The notes under the pieces are model-generated. The model was not told the origin of the DNA. It worked only from the letters and a program-made list of their open reading frames with translations, and did no database searches. From Doris montereyensis (lineage: Eukaryota > Mollusca > Gastropoda > Nudibranchia > Dorididae), in contig JAXRKP010000867.1 of NCBI GenBank assembly GCA_037039925.1, forward strand, positions 140,300 to 204,299: a stretch of DNA of 64,000 nucleotides, written 5' to 3'. Shown piece by piece: positions 21,801 through 29,052 of the stretch. Position numbers and translations under genes: made by a program. The first letter of the stretch is position 1. Each line of letters starts with the position of its first letter.

Positions 21801-23832
21801 CTAAGTGATGAGGTAAGAAATTTCTTTGTTTTTCTATCAATTGATGTTTTATTGGTAGGAGAAAAGAACAAAGTCTTGATCCTTTGAAAGAGGAAAATAG
21901 GAACGTTAAAGCAAAACATGAAACTTGCTGGGAGGGAAGCAGCTTTTCAAATTCGTCATCTTAAGTGAGAAATATAACTGCAGCACTGACCTGTGTTTAG
22001 AGTTATCCAATTTTGAATGATTTAGCCATTTGTCATATCAATGCTGGCATTGATTTAAATGGCATTCAAGTTAGATGAAACTGAAGTAATTCTCAAAAAA
22101 GAATAGTATTGTCTTATTGTTTTGTTTTCATCCTTTTTTATTTATGCAGACTTATGTTAAAGATTGGTGGGGGTCTTACATAATTGTATTTAAGATTCTT
22201 AGACCCTGTTCATTGGTTCAAGTATATACTTTATTACCTGTTTTTGTGTTTATGGTGTAGCATGTCCAAAGATGTTGATAGCAGCTATGACAATGAAGTA
22301 AAAAAAATCATGTTTTAAATTATAATTCCACCAGAAACCCATTAAGAGGGGCAATGAGGAAATTGCATCAGCCCCAGTCCTGCAGCTGACCTCTGCAAAC
22401 ATTGAACGCACCGGCCTGTTTTTGATGGATACTGGCGATGCCATGATTATCCTTGTTGGCAGTGCCATTGGTGACCAGATGTGTCAGGAGGTGTTTGAAC
22501 AGCCAAATTTTATGTCCATACCGGACGGAATGGTGAGGCTTTGTCTTGTGGAAAGTTTTACTGTTTGTGTCACCTGTGGGCATTTAGTGATAAACAACAA
22601 TAAGCGAAAACTCCACCCAAGCAAGACAGAACAAACATGTGACATTGAGGGCATAACCCTTCGACAGACAACAAATGAGGAATATCTACACACTTATACT
22701 GGCGTCATACAATGTGTTGTCAGAAAGAAAAAGAAAAATATGTTTGTCTAGCTTCCTTGGTACGATTTTTCCTCTTCTAACAGTTTCAAACTTATGTTGG
22801 TAAAAGTTTATTTTTTAAACAAAAACTCTTACGTGTTTTATGATAGTCTGATTTTATATCTTGACATCGTGTTTTATTGTTGACTAAATGTACACAAATC
22901 AAAGTCAAGAATTTCATAAAGTATATGCCTCAATTTTTATCAAATGTTTTACATTTTTCATGCTTACGTCTTTTTCTCTCTTTCTTTCCTATTTTGCCTC
23001 AATGTGACGTATATAGATGGATTTACCAGAACTAGAAAATCAAGCCTCAGACAGGATCAGAAGTTTTGTGAACTATCTGATTGATACTCGCCCCAATGGT
23101 GTTACTTTCACAATTGTCAGGTAAATATGTACATGATGACTAAAACTCCTGAATATCTCAAATGTGGAAAGAAATCATCACAATAATGGATTTTAATTTA
23201 AAAAAAAAGAAGTAATTGTTTTAGCTTCATAATCTCTTTTGAGAGACGGCTTATAATACCTGAAAAACTAAACTGAGGAGAATTTTTAAGTGAAGGAATT
23301 GCTTGACATAAACCGAAGCAGGAAGCAGTTTACTTTATCCTTTTTTCTGTTTTTGATGTCATTTTTGAAAAAATTTTTAGTAAGTTCAGTAGACACGTAA
23401 TAATGAATTCACCTATGAAAGGGGCAAAAGTGATCCTTGATTTGGTTCTTAACTCGTGTGGAGCTACCCATTTCATTACACACTGTGTATTCGCGATTCA
23501 ATCTGCCTCGACGATTCTTACGTCTTTTTGTTACCATAATTAATGACGTTAAACATGAATTATAACTACTCTCCTGGTCACACTGTTAAGGCCAAGTACT
23601 AAATGTCAAGGCAGCTCGAGGAACATCTTTCATTCCATGTACTTCGATTACTGTTTCAAGTACCAACGGATTGCCATCGCTAACAATCATATATTTTTGT
23701 CCTTCTAATGTTTTCAGAGATGACAGCAAATACAGACATTTATTCTTCCAGCACATGGTAGAAGACAGGATGGAAAGCAGTATGTCGTATCATGAGTTCC
23801 TCCAGTTTTTACAAGACAAAGTGAAGGGTTGA
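997..23832 (+). CDS. SEC24A/B-like: SEC24 (A/B type), COPII coat cargo adaptor, 23 coding exons
   Basis: SEC24 pairs with SEC23 in the inner COPII coat at ER exit sites, where it binds cargo sorting signals and SNAREs. Coding exons: 997-1015, 2871-3410, 5567-5671, 7121-7210, 7416-7878, 8625-8860, 9379-9493, 9745-9846, 11378-11503, 12201-12310, 12609-12675, 13749-13912, 14571-14727, 15851-15946, 17009-17131, 17884-18042, 18561-18733, 19125-19235, 20587-20761, 21675-21812, 22335-22532, 23017-23120, 23718-23832. They total about 3.69 kb, or about 1,230 residues, in the range of vertebrate SEC24A/B. Order: Pro/Gln/Gly-rich N-terminus (exons 1-6), NLLNERNLIP and RCTLNAIPNTSALLNKARLP, zinc finger RCRSC..WKCNLCFRVNE, trunk (ATIEFIAPSEYM, VYLFLLDVS), beta and helical parts (YITRKIGFESVMRIRCTR, STDLLSLPNINPDAGF, RRIRVHTLCVPV), gelsolin-like end (TGLFLMDTGDAMIILVG) and stop. 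The NLLxERN motif marks the A/B rather than C/D subfamily. Many exons need small frame corrections (see findings). Residue-level recognition is from memory of the family, without alignment. Confidence 0.95.
1421..1870. repeat. Degenerate inverted repeats around AGAACCTGGTT / GGTTCTTAGG
   Basis: In intron 1 the motif AAGAACCTGGTT near 1423 faces CAGGTGGTTCTTAG near 1455. Related copies (AACAGGTTCTGAGATAGACC, CAGGTTCTTAGG) recur at 1823-1853. No coding capacity is evident. Confidence 0.4.
1889..1963. repeat. Short hairpin, 21-bp inverted repeat
   Basis: Arm 1889-1909 (ATTATTTTAACATCTATCACC) pairs with 1943-1963, its reverse complement with one mismatch, across a loop of about 33 bases. It may be a tiny MITE or a structured intronic element. 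Confidence 0.55.
2871..3410 (+). CDS. SEC24 exon 2, proline-rich N-terminus
   Basis: Acceptor TTCTTCTCAG ends at 2870 and donor GTAAGT starts at 3411. The exon encodes GPNKPQGMFPPPPQGQ, then Pro/Gln/Ser-rich sequence. The frame closes at 3244 with TGA, but the adjacent frame continues in the same style (VNQPSQPQVPQSPYTFQPRP), so one base appears missing near 3237-3240. This intrinsically disordered arm is poorly conserved in sequence between species. Confidence 0.85.
3795..3905 (-). repeat. Dispersed repeat family B, partial copy
   Basis: The reverse complement reads CTGGTAGATCCTACCAACTT and CATCTTGCTGTTTCCT, matching the copies at 11611, 13595, 26731, 61401 and 61961. Confidence 0.5.
5000..5215 (-). 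mobile_element. LINE-like remnant (C-terminal tail of a reverse-transcriptase ORF)
   Basis: The minus strand reads roughly GRPPTRW-like then KKWAQQDRGEQGIELYGRH, resembling the tail that follows the reverse transcriptase in many LINE ORF2 proteins. Only about 60 residues are visible and no flanking domains were found. It lies inside SEC24 intron 2 in antisense orientation. Confidence 0.45.
5567..5671 (+). CDS. SEC24 exon 3
   Basis: The exon runs from acceptor AATGCAG to donor GTAACT. It encodes RPNELPVPFHGQGQYSHQ and ends TPTQTPGNS, in the same Pro/Gln-rich style. Its entry phase does not match the exit phase of exon 2 even after the single-base correction there, so another indel or an unlocated micro-exon lies between them. 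Its exit phase joins exon 4 correctly (G|AA = Glu). Confidence 0.75.
6778..6850 (+). repeat. (CT)n microsatellite and C-rich tract
   Basis: About 30 bases of CT dinucleotides are followed by a C homopolymer and TCCC repeats. The short Leu/Ser/Pro reading frames here are a by-product of this composition. Confidence 0.9.
7121..7210 (+). CDS. SEC24 exon 4
   Basis: The exon encodes E|PPSQKSSRWASPVSGTAI then DALEGQFSPEQ. Both junction phases agree with exons 3 and 5, and the splice sites (TTGAATTCAG, GTGGGA) are acceptable. No indel is needed. Confidence 0.85.
7416..7878 (+). CDS. SEC24 exon 5, long Pro/Gly/Ser-rich exon
   Basis: The reading starts VPQGVPMPGFGSPSASS and, after a frame change in the C-run at 7582-7587, continues KPGMPLLPPQTSQATQQ and ends YSYPGGM before donor GTAGGT. 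Restoring one C gives one continuous Pro/Gly-rich frame across 463 bases. The low-complexity sequence is typical of the SEC24 N-terminal arm. Confidence 0.85.
8625..8860 (+). CDS. SEC24 exon 6, end of proline-rich arm
   Basis: The exon opens PPPSGQRPPLPGQMMPG and later reads PAVPGMGTYPNSVGG and VMQGFNQMGIQ. The two parts are in different frames, with one base apparently missing near 8779-8782. Donor GTGGGC follows at 8861. Confidence 0.85.
9379..9493 (+). CDS. SEC24 exon 7, start of conserved core
   Basis: The exon encodes DSQRSVNLLNERNLIPPEG, the diagnostic SEC24A/B NLLxERN motif, then PKPVFAHDHKK. The A-run at 9472-9476 is one base short; with it restored the frame reads VNCSPE before donor GTAAGT. 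Confidence 0.9.
9745..9846 (+). CDS. SEC24 exon 8
   Basis: The exon encodes VFRCTLNAIPNTSALLNKA, then, after one missing T near 9811, GVLIHPFRDLS. This matches the strongly conserved segment just before the zinc finger. It joins exon 9 in phase 0. Confidence 0.9.
10440..10760 (+). other. Intron 8 sequence, T/C-rich, no gene seen
   Basis: Intron 8 spans 9847-11377. This part contains T-rich runs, a C-run near 10716-10728 and a CT microsatellite near 10740-10760. I see no conserved exon or clear transposon here. Confidence 0.5.
11378..11503 (+). CDS. SEC24 exon 9, zinc finger
   Basis: The exon encodes QLPVIQSSVIV, then RSCRTYINPFVVFVD and RWKCNLCFRVNE. It contains the C-x2-C...C-x2-C zinc finger that contacts SEC23. 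Two frame corrections are needed, near 11410-11412 (just before the first Cys pair) and near 11457-11466. Donor GTGAGT follows; the split Leu codon C|TA joins exon 10 as NELPDE. Confidence 0.92.
11611..11740 (+). repeat. Dispersed repeat family B copy
   Basis: Reads GTTGGTGGGTGCTACTGGTA, TATCTTGCTGTTTCCTCTTA, ACCCTGAGATCACC and GTAAATTTCAATGAAGCAAA. The same order of segments occurs at 13595, 26731, 61401 and 61961. Confidence 0.7.
12201..12310 (+). CDS. SEC24 exon 10
   Basis: After corrections near 12211-12216 and 12248, it reads LPDEFSLDPVSKTYGDP, then QRRPEIKSATIEFIAPSEYM. This is the linker from the zinc finger into the trunk domain. Splice sites TTCATCAG and GTAGGT are intact. Confidence 0.92.
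12609..12675 (+). CDS. SEC24 exon 11, trunk domain
   Basis: Encodes LRPPQPAVYLFLLDVSFNAV then ET(G), the first strand of the vWA-like trunk fold. No frame problem. Acceptor GATATTTCAG, donor GTAAAC. Confidence 0.95.
12748..13072 (+). mobile_element. tRNA-derived SINE, family A, plus-strand copy
   Basis: A pol III A-box-like TAGTCCAGAGG lies at about 12759 and a B-box-like GGTTTGAATCC at about 12804, with tRNA spacing. A body of about 250 bp follows, ending in an AATCAAATCAAATC tail. Inverted copies sit at 28714-29052 and 62365-62462. Confidence 0.75.
13168..13582 (+). repeat. Minisatellite, ~17-bp unit (TTCCTTGCTCTCATCTC)
   Basis: About 24 imperfect copies of TCTTCCTTGCTCTCATC run through SEC24 intron 11 and stop close to a family-B repeat. 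The Leu/Ser-rich reading frames on both strands come from the repeat and are not taken as genes. Confidence 0.9.
13595..13708 (+). repeat. Dispersed repeat family B copy next to exon 12
   Basis: Shows GTGCTGCTAGGTCTACT, TTCATCTTGCAGTTTCTCTT, AACCCTGAGATCACAGCATA and GGTAAATTCCAAT. It ends about 40 bases before the splice acceptor of exon 12. Confidence 0.65.
13749..13912 (+). CDS. SEC24 exon 12, trunk domain
   Basis: Reads GYISQFSQILLDELDKLP and, after one missing G near 13802, DARTSVGFICYDSALYYFN and LSQPQMLCVPDLE. This matches the vWA-like trunk core (GFITFDS-type strand). The split codon G|AT gives Asp at the next exon. Confidence 0.93.
14571..14727 (+). CDS. SEC24 exon 13
   Basis: Encodes DTFLPCPDNLLVNLRESKEL then ISDLLEQLPTLFQNNLETGS. 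Family members usually read GSALGAALQAAFKL; here ALGAASKLL follows, about four residues short. One further base seems missing near 14725 to reach the phase-0 exit. The 17-base string ACTTCCTCTGTATTT-type is duplicated just before the acceptor. Confidence 0.9.
15851..15946 (+). CDS. SEC24 exon 14
   Basis: Encodes GSTGGRVTVMQTCLPTVGPG then SLQNRDTGNSGK. This is the conserved TGGR...QT.LPT segment of the trunk. No internal frame problem. Confidence 0.93.
17009..17131 (+). CDS. SEC24 exon 15
   Basis: Encodes NVVNIGPATDFYK and, after one missing A in the run at 17045-17048, KLSLDCSAQQIAVDLFML then NGQFADIATL. This matches the DFYKKLALDCS...QVAVDLF block of SEC24. Donor GTAAGT. Confidence 0.93.
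17884..18042 (+). CDS. SEC24 exon 16
   Basis: Encodes SCISKYSGGCIYHYPSFHSV and later RRYITRKIGFESVMRIRCTR, covering the end of the trunk and the beta-domain. Clean frame, good splice sites. Confidence 0.96.
18561..18733 (+). CDS. SEC24 exon 17
   Basis: Encodes GLSIHTFHGNFF, then, after a frame correction in the T-run near 18590-18600, STDLLSLPNINPDAGFGMQI and VSFQAALLYTSSKG. This is the strongly conserved beta-domain block. Confidence 0.95.
18968..19029 (+). repeat. 31-bp tandem duplication (two copies)
   Basis: 18968-18998 and 18999-19029 are identical; each contains a donor-like GCAAGTAAG. They lie in intron 17, about 95 bp upstream of exon 18. Confidence 0.85.
19125..19235 (+). CDS. SEC24 exon 18
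   Basis: Encodes GERRIRVHTLCVPVTNQINE then VFCNADQQAVIALLAKM, the start of the helical domain. Clean frame. Confidence 0.96.
19540..20400 (+). mobile_element. Dispersed element family C, near-complete copy
   Basis: A non-coding element of about 0.86 kb. It begins near GGACAAATCTATTCGATC and GATAGAGCAGTTCATTCCCT, contains AAGCTCAGTATCGATTCTT and TTTCTCAACGTATCTTCATG, and ends near AAGATGGTGGCCGTTTCCC. The same parts appear at 36155-36745, 53475-53690 (minus) and 62630-63310 (minus), with an end fragment at 37990-38125. It fills most of SEC24 intron 18. Confidence 0.75.
20587..20761 (+). CDS. SEC24 exon 19, helical domain
   Basis: Encodes VDRSLNSSLSDARD, then, after two missing bases near 20628-20631, LINASLDALMAYGQQIPAS and SLRLMPMLILAMLKS. 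The 5' junction is also short of bases to complete the split codon. This matches the DRS...SDARDALVNAVID and SLRLFPLFVLALLKQ blocks of the family. Confidence 0.92.
21675..21812 (+). CDS. SEC24 exon 20
   Basis: Encodes ISFGLSASTKLDSRVFAMQQ then PVTSLIQSVYPHLYPLHKLS and DE. Clean frame, phase 0 at both ends. Confidence 0.96.
22335..22532 (+). CDS. SEC24 exon 21, gelsolin-like domain
   Basis: Encodes APVLQLTSANIERTGLFLMD then TGDAMIILVGSAIGDQMCQE and FEQPNFMSIPDGM. The FLMD.G..M...VG pattern is the gelsolin-like fold at the C-terminus of SEC23/SEC24. Clean frame. Confidence 0.97.
23017..23120 (+). CDS. SEC24 exon 22
   Basis: Encodes MDLPELENQASDRIRSFVNY then LIDTRPNGVTFTIV. The DLPELE motif and the split Arg codon AG|A fit exon 23. 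Confidence 0.97.
23456..23530 (+). repeat. Dispersed repeat D, fragment
   Basis: Reads GTGTGGAGCTACCCATTTCA, TTCGCGATTCAATCTGCCT and CGACGATTCTTACGTC. Related copies occur at 40912-41105 and 42120-42355. Confidence 0.6.
23718..23832 (+). CDS. SEC24 exon 23, C-terminus and stop
   Basis: Encodes RDDSKYRHLFFQHMVEDRME then SSMSYHEFLQFLQDKVKG and TGA at 23830-23832. It matches the ...NMIEDR...SYYEFLLHIQQQV end typical of SEC24A/B. Confidence 0.97.
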
Positions 23833-26165
23833 TGGAAAAATAGTATCGTAGTGAATTTCCAGAGGCATTTCATTTAATATTTTTAGTAACTTATTCTTTC
23901 ATTTCAAATAAGCAAAGATGAATTTTATGTGTTATCAGGAGAATTTTTGTGTGTTTTTGTTCTCTTTCCCCCCTCACCCTGCTCCTATCCCATTTCATGT
24001 AAATATGAATTTCAAGCATCTTTTAAGGGCATTTGCTTATAGTTTTATGGTTGTTGTTTTTTTTTTTCTTTCTTTTTTATTCAAAGATGAAAGCAGATTT
24101 TCCCGCCTTTGTTCTTATAAGATAATGATTGATTCCCCCTTCCCCACCCATAATCCGTGTAATTGTATTTATATATATATAATTATATGCTATGTTATGT
24201 ATGCGTGAACATACAGTAATGTATATTTGTACAGATGAATGTGCATGTGCATAATTTTATATTTATGTTGACATTGACATAAAAGTATGAGTGCACATTC
24301 GATTTGTCTTAAAGTACGTATCCTATTGATATACTCAGTACATTACTTGAATATTCAAATGTAAATTCAATATGGTCTGCATCGACAGACTCTTCTATTT
24401 ATTCCTGCTCTTTCATGTAATTTTTGTGTGAAATCATCTTGTAGACATTTTGAAGGGTGTGAATGAAGAGTGCTAGAGTTGTTGGATCACAGTTTGTTTA
24501 GCTCTATCAACACCAATAGTGATCTATGCAATGTTGAGGTATCGTCCTCACCGTGATGATGGTCAGAGAAAAAGATTACGCAAGTGTGATTCTGATTCTG
24601 ATTTATTGTCGCAATTGTGATTACAATCTTTATTTTCAGCGACAATTGTTATTATGTTTTTGATTGACGGTAGTAAGAGCAATTTAAAATGTTCATTTTC
24701 ATTTACTTTGGTGAGGATGATCTCTTATTTTGATTTATTTCAAGTGCCAGTATAATACCTTTTTGCTTGAGAAGAAATAAGTTTAAAGTTTGCTCTTCTG
24801 CAATAGGATTACAATTTTGATTTATTGTGATAACGTTAAAGTTTAATTTGATTGATTTACTGTAGGAAGAGTAAGTGAAAAGTTGCTCTACTGCAATAGG
24901 ATTACAATTTTGATTTATTGTGATAAGGTTGAAGCTTCATTTTGATTGATTTACTGTAGCAAGAGTAAGTGAAAAGTTGTTCTACTGCAGTAGGATTATA
25001 ATTTTCATTTAATGCGGTAATGGTAAGTTTAATTTTGATTTACTGTGTAAGTGTAATTTAACGTTTGTTGTTATGTAGTGTAATTATGATTTGACTTTCT
25101 GTGGTAAGAGTGTTTGGTTTTGATTTACCGTGATGAGAGTAAGTAAAGTTTTGATTGACTGTGGTATGATTATGATTTTGATTGATGATGCGTGTTTAAT
25201 TTTGATTTACTGTAGTGTATCCTTATCATGAGTGTGTGATGTTGTTATGATATTGATTGATTGTAGCAAATGTTAGTCCGATATTGATATGCGGTGGCAA
25301 AAGTGACTGTAAATGTAATTTTGATTGACTCAATTGGTAAATGATTAGATGAATTGAAGACAAAAGTTATTTCTGTTAATCGGATCTTTTTTAAGTCTTC
25401 ATATAATATCATAGAATTTTTATCAAAGTGATGAATGGTAATTGTTGCTTCCCAGCCCCTGTGACCATTCATACAATTTTATCTTAGCTGGGTGTGATAG
25501 AAACATTTCAATCAAACATATTTGATTTTTTTGTTGTTGTTGTTTACTTTTTATGTCTTTATTAGTCATGCTCGCTCTCTCTCTCTCTCTTCGTGTTTTG
25601 AGTTGGATGGGGTTTTTATTTTAAATTTATTTTCCTCATTTGTTGCTCTTGCCATATCTGCAAAAGGTTAACTGTGTCACAATGATAATCGTCTGCCTGT
25701 TTGACTGATAATATAAGTGATGGTTTCAGGGATTTCTGAACTATGTGCCCACTTTGGAACTTCTTTGTACATGAAAAACGATACACACACATTTACAAGA
25801 ATAAAATACAGAACAAAACTATAAAAGAAGCTAAAGTGTATATGTATATAATATATATGTATTCTCTCCTGCATTAGTCTAGATTATAAATGCATTGTGC
25901 CATTGCTCATTTCAAGTTCTAGTTAACACCCACCCTCACCCCCCACCATTCCCCCTTCACCCCACCAATATTTGATTCCTTGCAATCAGTTGTTGATGTT
26001 ATAGCTCTAAGGCCTCTTTCATCTTTAATTTTGAAAGTTACTACAATGGAATGGTGAAGGCAGACAGTATTCAGTCCATCGACGATTGTATCATTTTATG
26101 TATGTGCATATTTTGAAAATGTTGTATGTTTTACTATGCGAAATAAAATGTGCAGAGCATCTTTC
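23833..26165 (+). other. Probable SEC24 3'UTR, about 2.3 kb
   Basis: The first convincing poly(A) signal in context is AATAAA at 26142-26147, followed by GT-rich sequence. The stretch holds AT microsatellites near 24168-24185 and 25838-25860, a degenerate tandem array at 24590-25340 and no further exon. An earlier cleavage site cannot be excluded. Confidence 0.5.
24590..25340 (+). repeat. Degenerate tandem array, TTTTGATTTACTGTGGTAAG-like units
   Basis: Variants of ATTTTGATTTATTGTGATAA, GATTGATTTACTGTAGCAAG and AGTAAGTGAAAAGTTG recur more than 12 times with irregular length. Best conserved are the repeats at 24800-25000. It lies in the probable SEC24 3'UTR. Confidence 0.7.
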
Positions 26166-26730
26166 CATGCATGTGGTAGTTTGTGTGTAATTCAGAAGGG
26201 AAGTGACTGATTCATTAGTGTGTCTTTTTGTGTGTGCCAGTTTTGATGAAGTTATAGTAGTAGTAAAAGTATCATGCTGAATTTTCTACTAATGCCTTGT
26301 AAAATTAAAACAGCTACAAAACTTGCCAACTTCAAATAGAAGCAATGCAAATAACTTGGTTTGCAAACAGTGTTAAAATTCTTTAATAAATACGTGTGCA
26401 AATGTCATTCAGGAAGGCTGTTTCAAATGATTATACCCGAAAAAAAGTAATTCAAATAAGCAATTTATTTCCGTTTTATTTTGCCAGACATCAGTACCGG
26501 TACTTAAATCGTCAGCATTTTCTCCTAGCAAGTAGAATTGCCAAGCTTATCATAGATTTTGGTGCTTTTGGTTTTGTTTGTAACCTATTTTAATTTCTTT
26601 GTTCTAGAGGGATTTAATGATTTGTTAAAGGGATAAAGAAACAACAGCTAAATATGATTAATGCAAAATACAAGTGTTGATTCACTGCATCCAGGCATAC
26701 AAATACATGTATTTTGTAAATGTAGGTTGT

Positions 26731-26870
26731 TGTGGGTGCTGTTGGTACTGGTAGATCCTCCTGCTTTCCTTTCACTCTTTTACTTAACTTTCATCTTGCT
26801 GCTTCCACTTATTTAACCCTGAGATCACCGCATGCATATGGTGGACGGGATAAATTTCAATGAAACAAAC
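26731..26870 (+). repeat. Dispersed repeat family B copy
   Basis: Reads TTGTGGGTGCTGTTGGTACT, TTTCATCTTGCTGCTTCCAC, ACCCTGAGATCACCGCATG and GATAAATTTCAATGAAACAA. It lies just downstream of SEC24. Confidence 0.7.
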
Positions 26871-28141
26871 AAATTGGCATAAATATATAGTGCTGGTATG
26901 ACATGGACGTCTTTTTTCCGTTGCAAAGGAGGTACACAGCCAATATGAATCATGAAGCATTACAATTATATTAGTAAAGTAGTATTAAGTAAGATCCAAA
27001 AAGCTCAGTGCTGACCATTAAAAAGTTAACTGCTATTTGAAATAAAGGAAAAATTTTCTTGTTAAAAATTTGCACTTAGTAAAAAAAACCACAGCGTAGG
27101 CAGATCTAATGTTTAAAGTAAAGAGTATAAAAAATAAGGGGAAAAACCAGTGTAGTTAATACTCATCGATGAGGCAAAATCAACGGATGAATCTCTTTTC
27201 TGTCAGTCATTCACCACAGTTATAACTTGTGGATGGATTGAGATTTACAATTAAAAAGCAAAGCTTTCATTTTTATGAAATACATTTTCCACTTTCTAAT
27301 TCTAATGTCATCTCGTATCTCCCGCCATCCTATTCCAATTCTCTCTTACAAACATCATTTCACACTGGAACTTTACAAGACAGACAACCTTATTATCTGC
27401 ATAGAGACACTTAACACTCCAAAATGTAGTGTGTACAACATAGACATAATAGTGATAATATTGTTTGCTGGAAGTTGATTCAAAATGCAAAAATTTTATA
27501 CTTACATTCTTACAATCTAACACACCGGGTATTTAGATTGCTTTGTTCAAAACTTTGCATCTCTACAATCTTATCACTTCCCAAAAATGTTCCTAACAAA
27601 TTATCAATAGAATTCCTCTAAAATGTTAATTGTTATACTATGTTATTTTGTCCCATAATATTAATAAAGATGCTAACCTGTTAAGAAATTAAGAAAATTT
27701 TGTGTTTTCATTCAATTTGAAAGCAATCCTTTTTTTTTTTTTTACCTTTCCAAAGGAAAGAAATACACATAATGTAATCATGATGGGCAAATCTTGCTCT
27801 TTACTGACAATCAACAACCTATACAATACCTCGCTAAGTCACAATACTACAAAATATTGTCCAAGAAAGACAGCACACAGAAGACGACCTATGAGGATGT
27901 GAATGGGAAGAATATTTGATGTATTTATACTTGCAGTTCATCAATGTCTTAATAAAGATGAGTGATCTTTCTTTAAAAAAAAGTGTTATTATACTTATAT
28001 ATTTCTAAAATTGTAAGCATAGAGGCCTTGGCTTCAGCTTTTCAAAAGTGATTACAGTACACACTAAAGCATCTGATGGGTTACTATTTATTACAATCAA
28101 ATTCATCATCGATAACAGGAATGATCCTTTCGCAGGTTCAT

Positions 28142-28174
<33 letters not shown>

Positions 28175-28713
28175 CAAGACAGCAATAGTAACAGAAACAC
28201 CATCTTTATTTGTCATATTCAGTGTAAGTTTTGGGCAAAGAGCCAACTATTGAATTGTAACAGATATTTATGCTTTTCTTGATTTAATAATGTTTTGGGA
28301 TGAACATAAAAATCTGAGCTTGAGAATTGTGCGTTGACCTTGAATAAGACTCTTACAAGACTTGATTAAAATTACATCTGTTGGCATCTGCAAAATCAAT
28401 ACTATCAATTTTATTCATATGTTAGTTAGTGCAGTGATGGTGGTTGTTTTGACATCCCATTAATATTATTTCATTGGGATTGATTTATGCTACTGCTAGT
28501 AATTTTTTACCAAGCTCAAAATGGTCTTTATATTTTTACATGTTACTAGCAGCTGACCAAAGACTTGAGAGTCCTTTGTTTTCTGTAAAGGCGATTGGCA
28601 ATCATTGACATCTTAGCCCCAGAGAAATAGCCCAGCCATTCCATCACTTATTTGGTTGCGCATCTCTAGAATTCTTTTGCAAATCATTTAATTTTTAAAG
28701 TTACTCTTGTCTG

Positions 28714-29052
28714 ATTTTGATTTGGTTTGATTTTCCTTTACCCATCTCCACAGTTTTAGTGATCTGGGTTTTTGGTAGAATTTTAAAAATGTGCCCGGAC
28801 TCCTATAAAGAGCCAATTTTGAGTCGGGATCTTTAAATTAACTTGTGCAGAGTTTTGAAATCTGCATACAGTACCTCCTTTTATCATGCGCCTCCGGTAG
28901 GACGAGGTGTCGATCCACCTTCCTGGACTAGGGGTAGGTTTTACTCAAAAAAAACACAGGAGAATTTTCCAACCTCTAGGACTAGTATACATTACAAACC
29001 CATGACCTTTTGGTTGAGGCTGACACCTTGCCTCTGGACTACTGAATCCCTT
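28714..29052 (-). mobile_element. tRNA-derived SINE, family A, minus-strand copy
   Basis: The reverse complement begins GGGATTCAGTAGTCCAGAGG, continues CAAGGTGTCAGCCTCAACC and CATGGGTTTGTAATG, and carries a body similar to 12820-13072, ending in a CAAATCAAAATCAG-like tail. The B-box is degraded. Confidence 0.7.

Noticed and set aside
997..23832. SEC24 as a pseudogene because of many frame changes
   Set aside because: Splice sites, start, stop, codon identity and eight or more exons are intact, and nearly all problems are 1-2 nt losses in short runs; sequencing error is the simpler reading.
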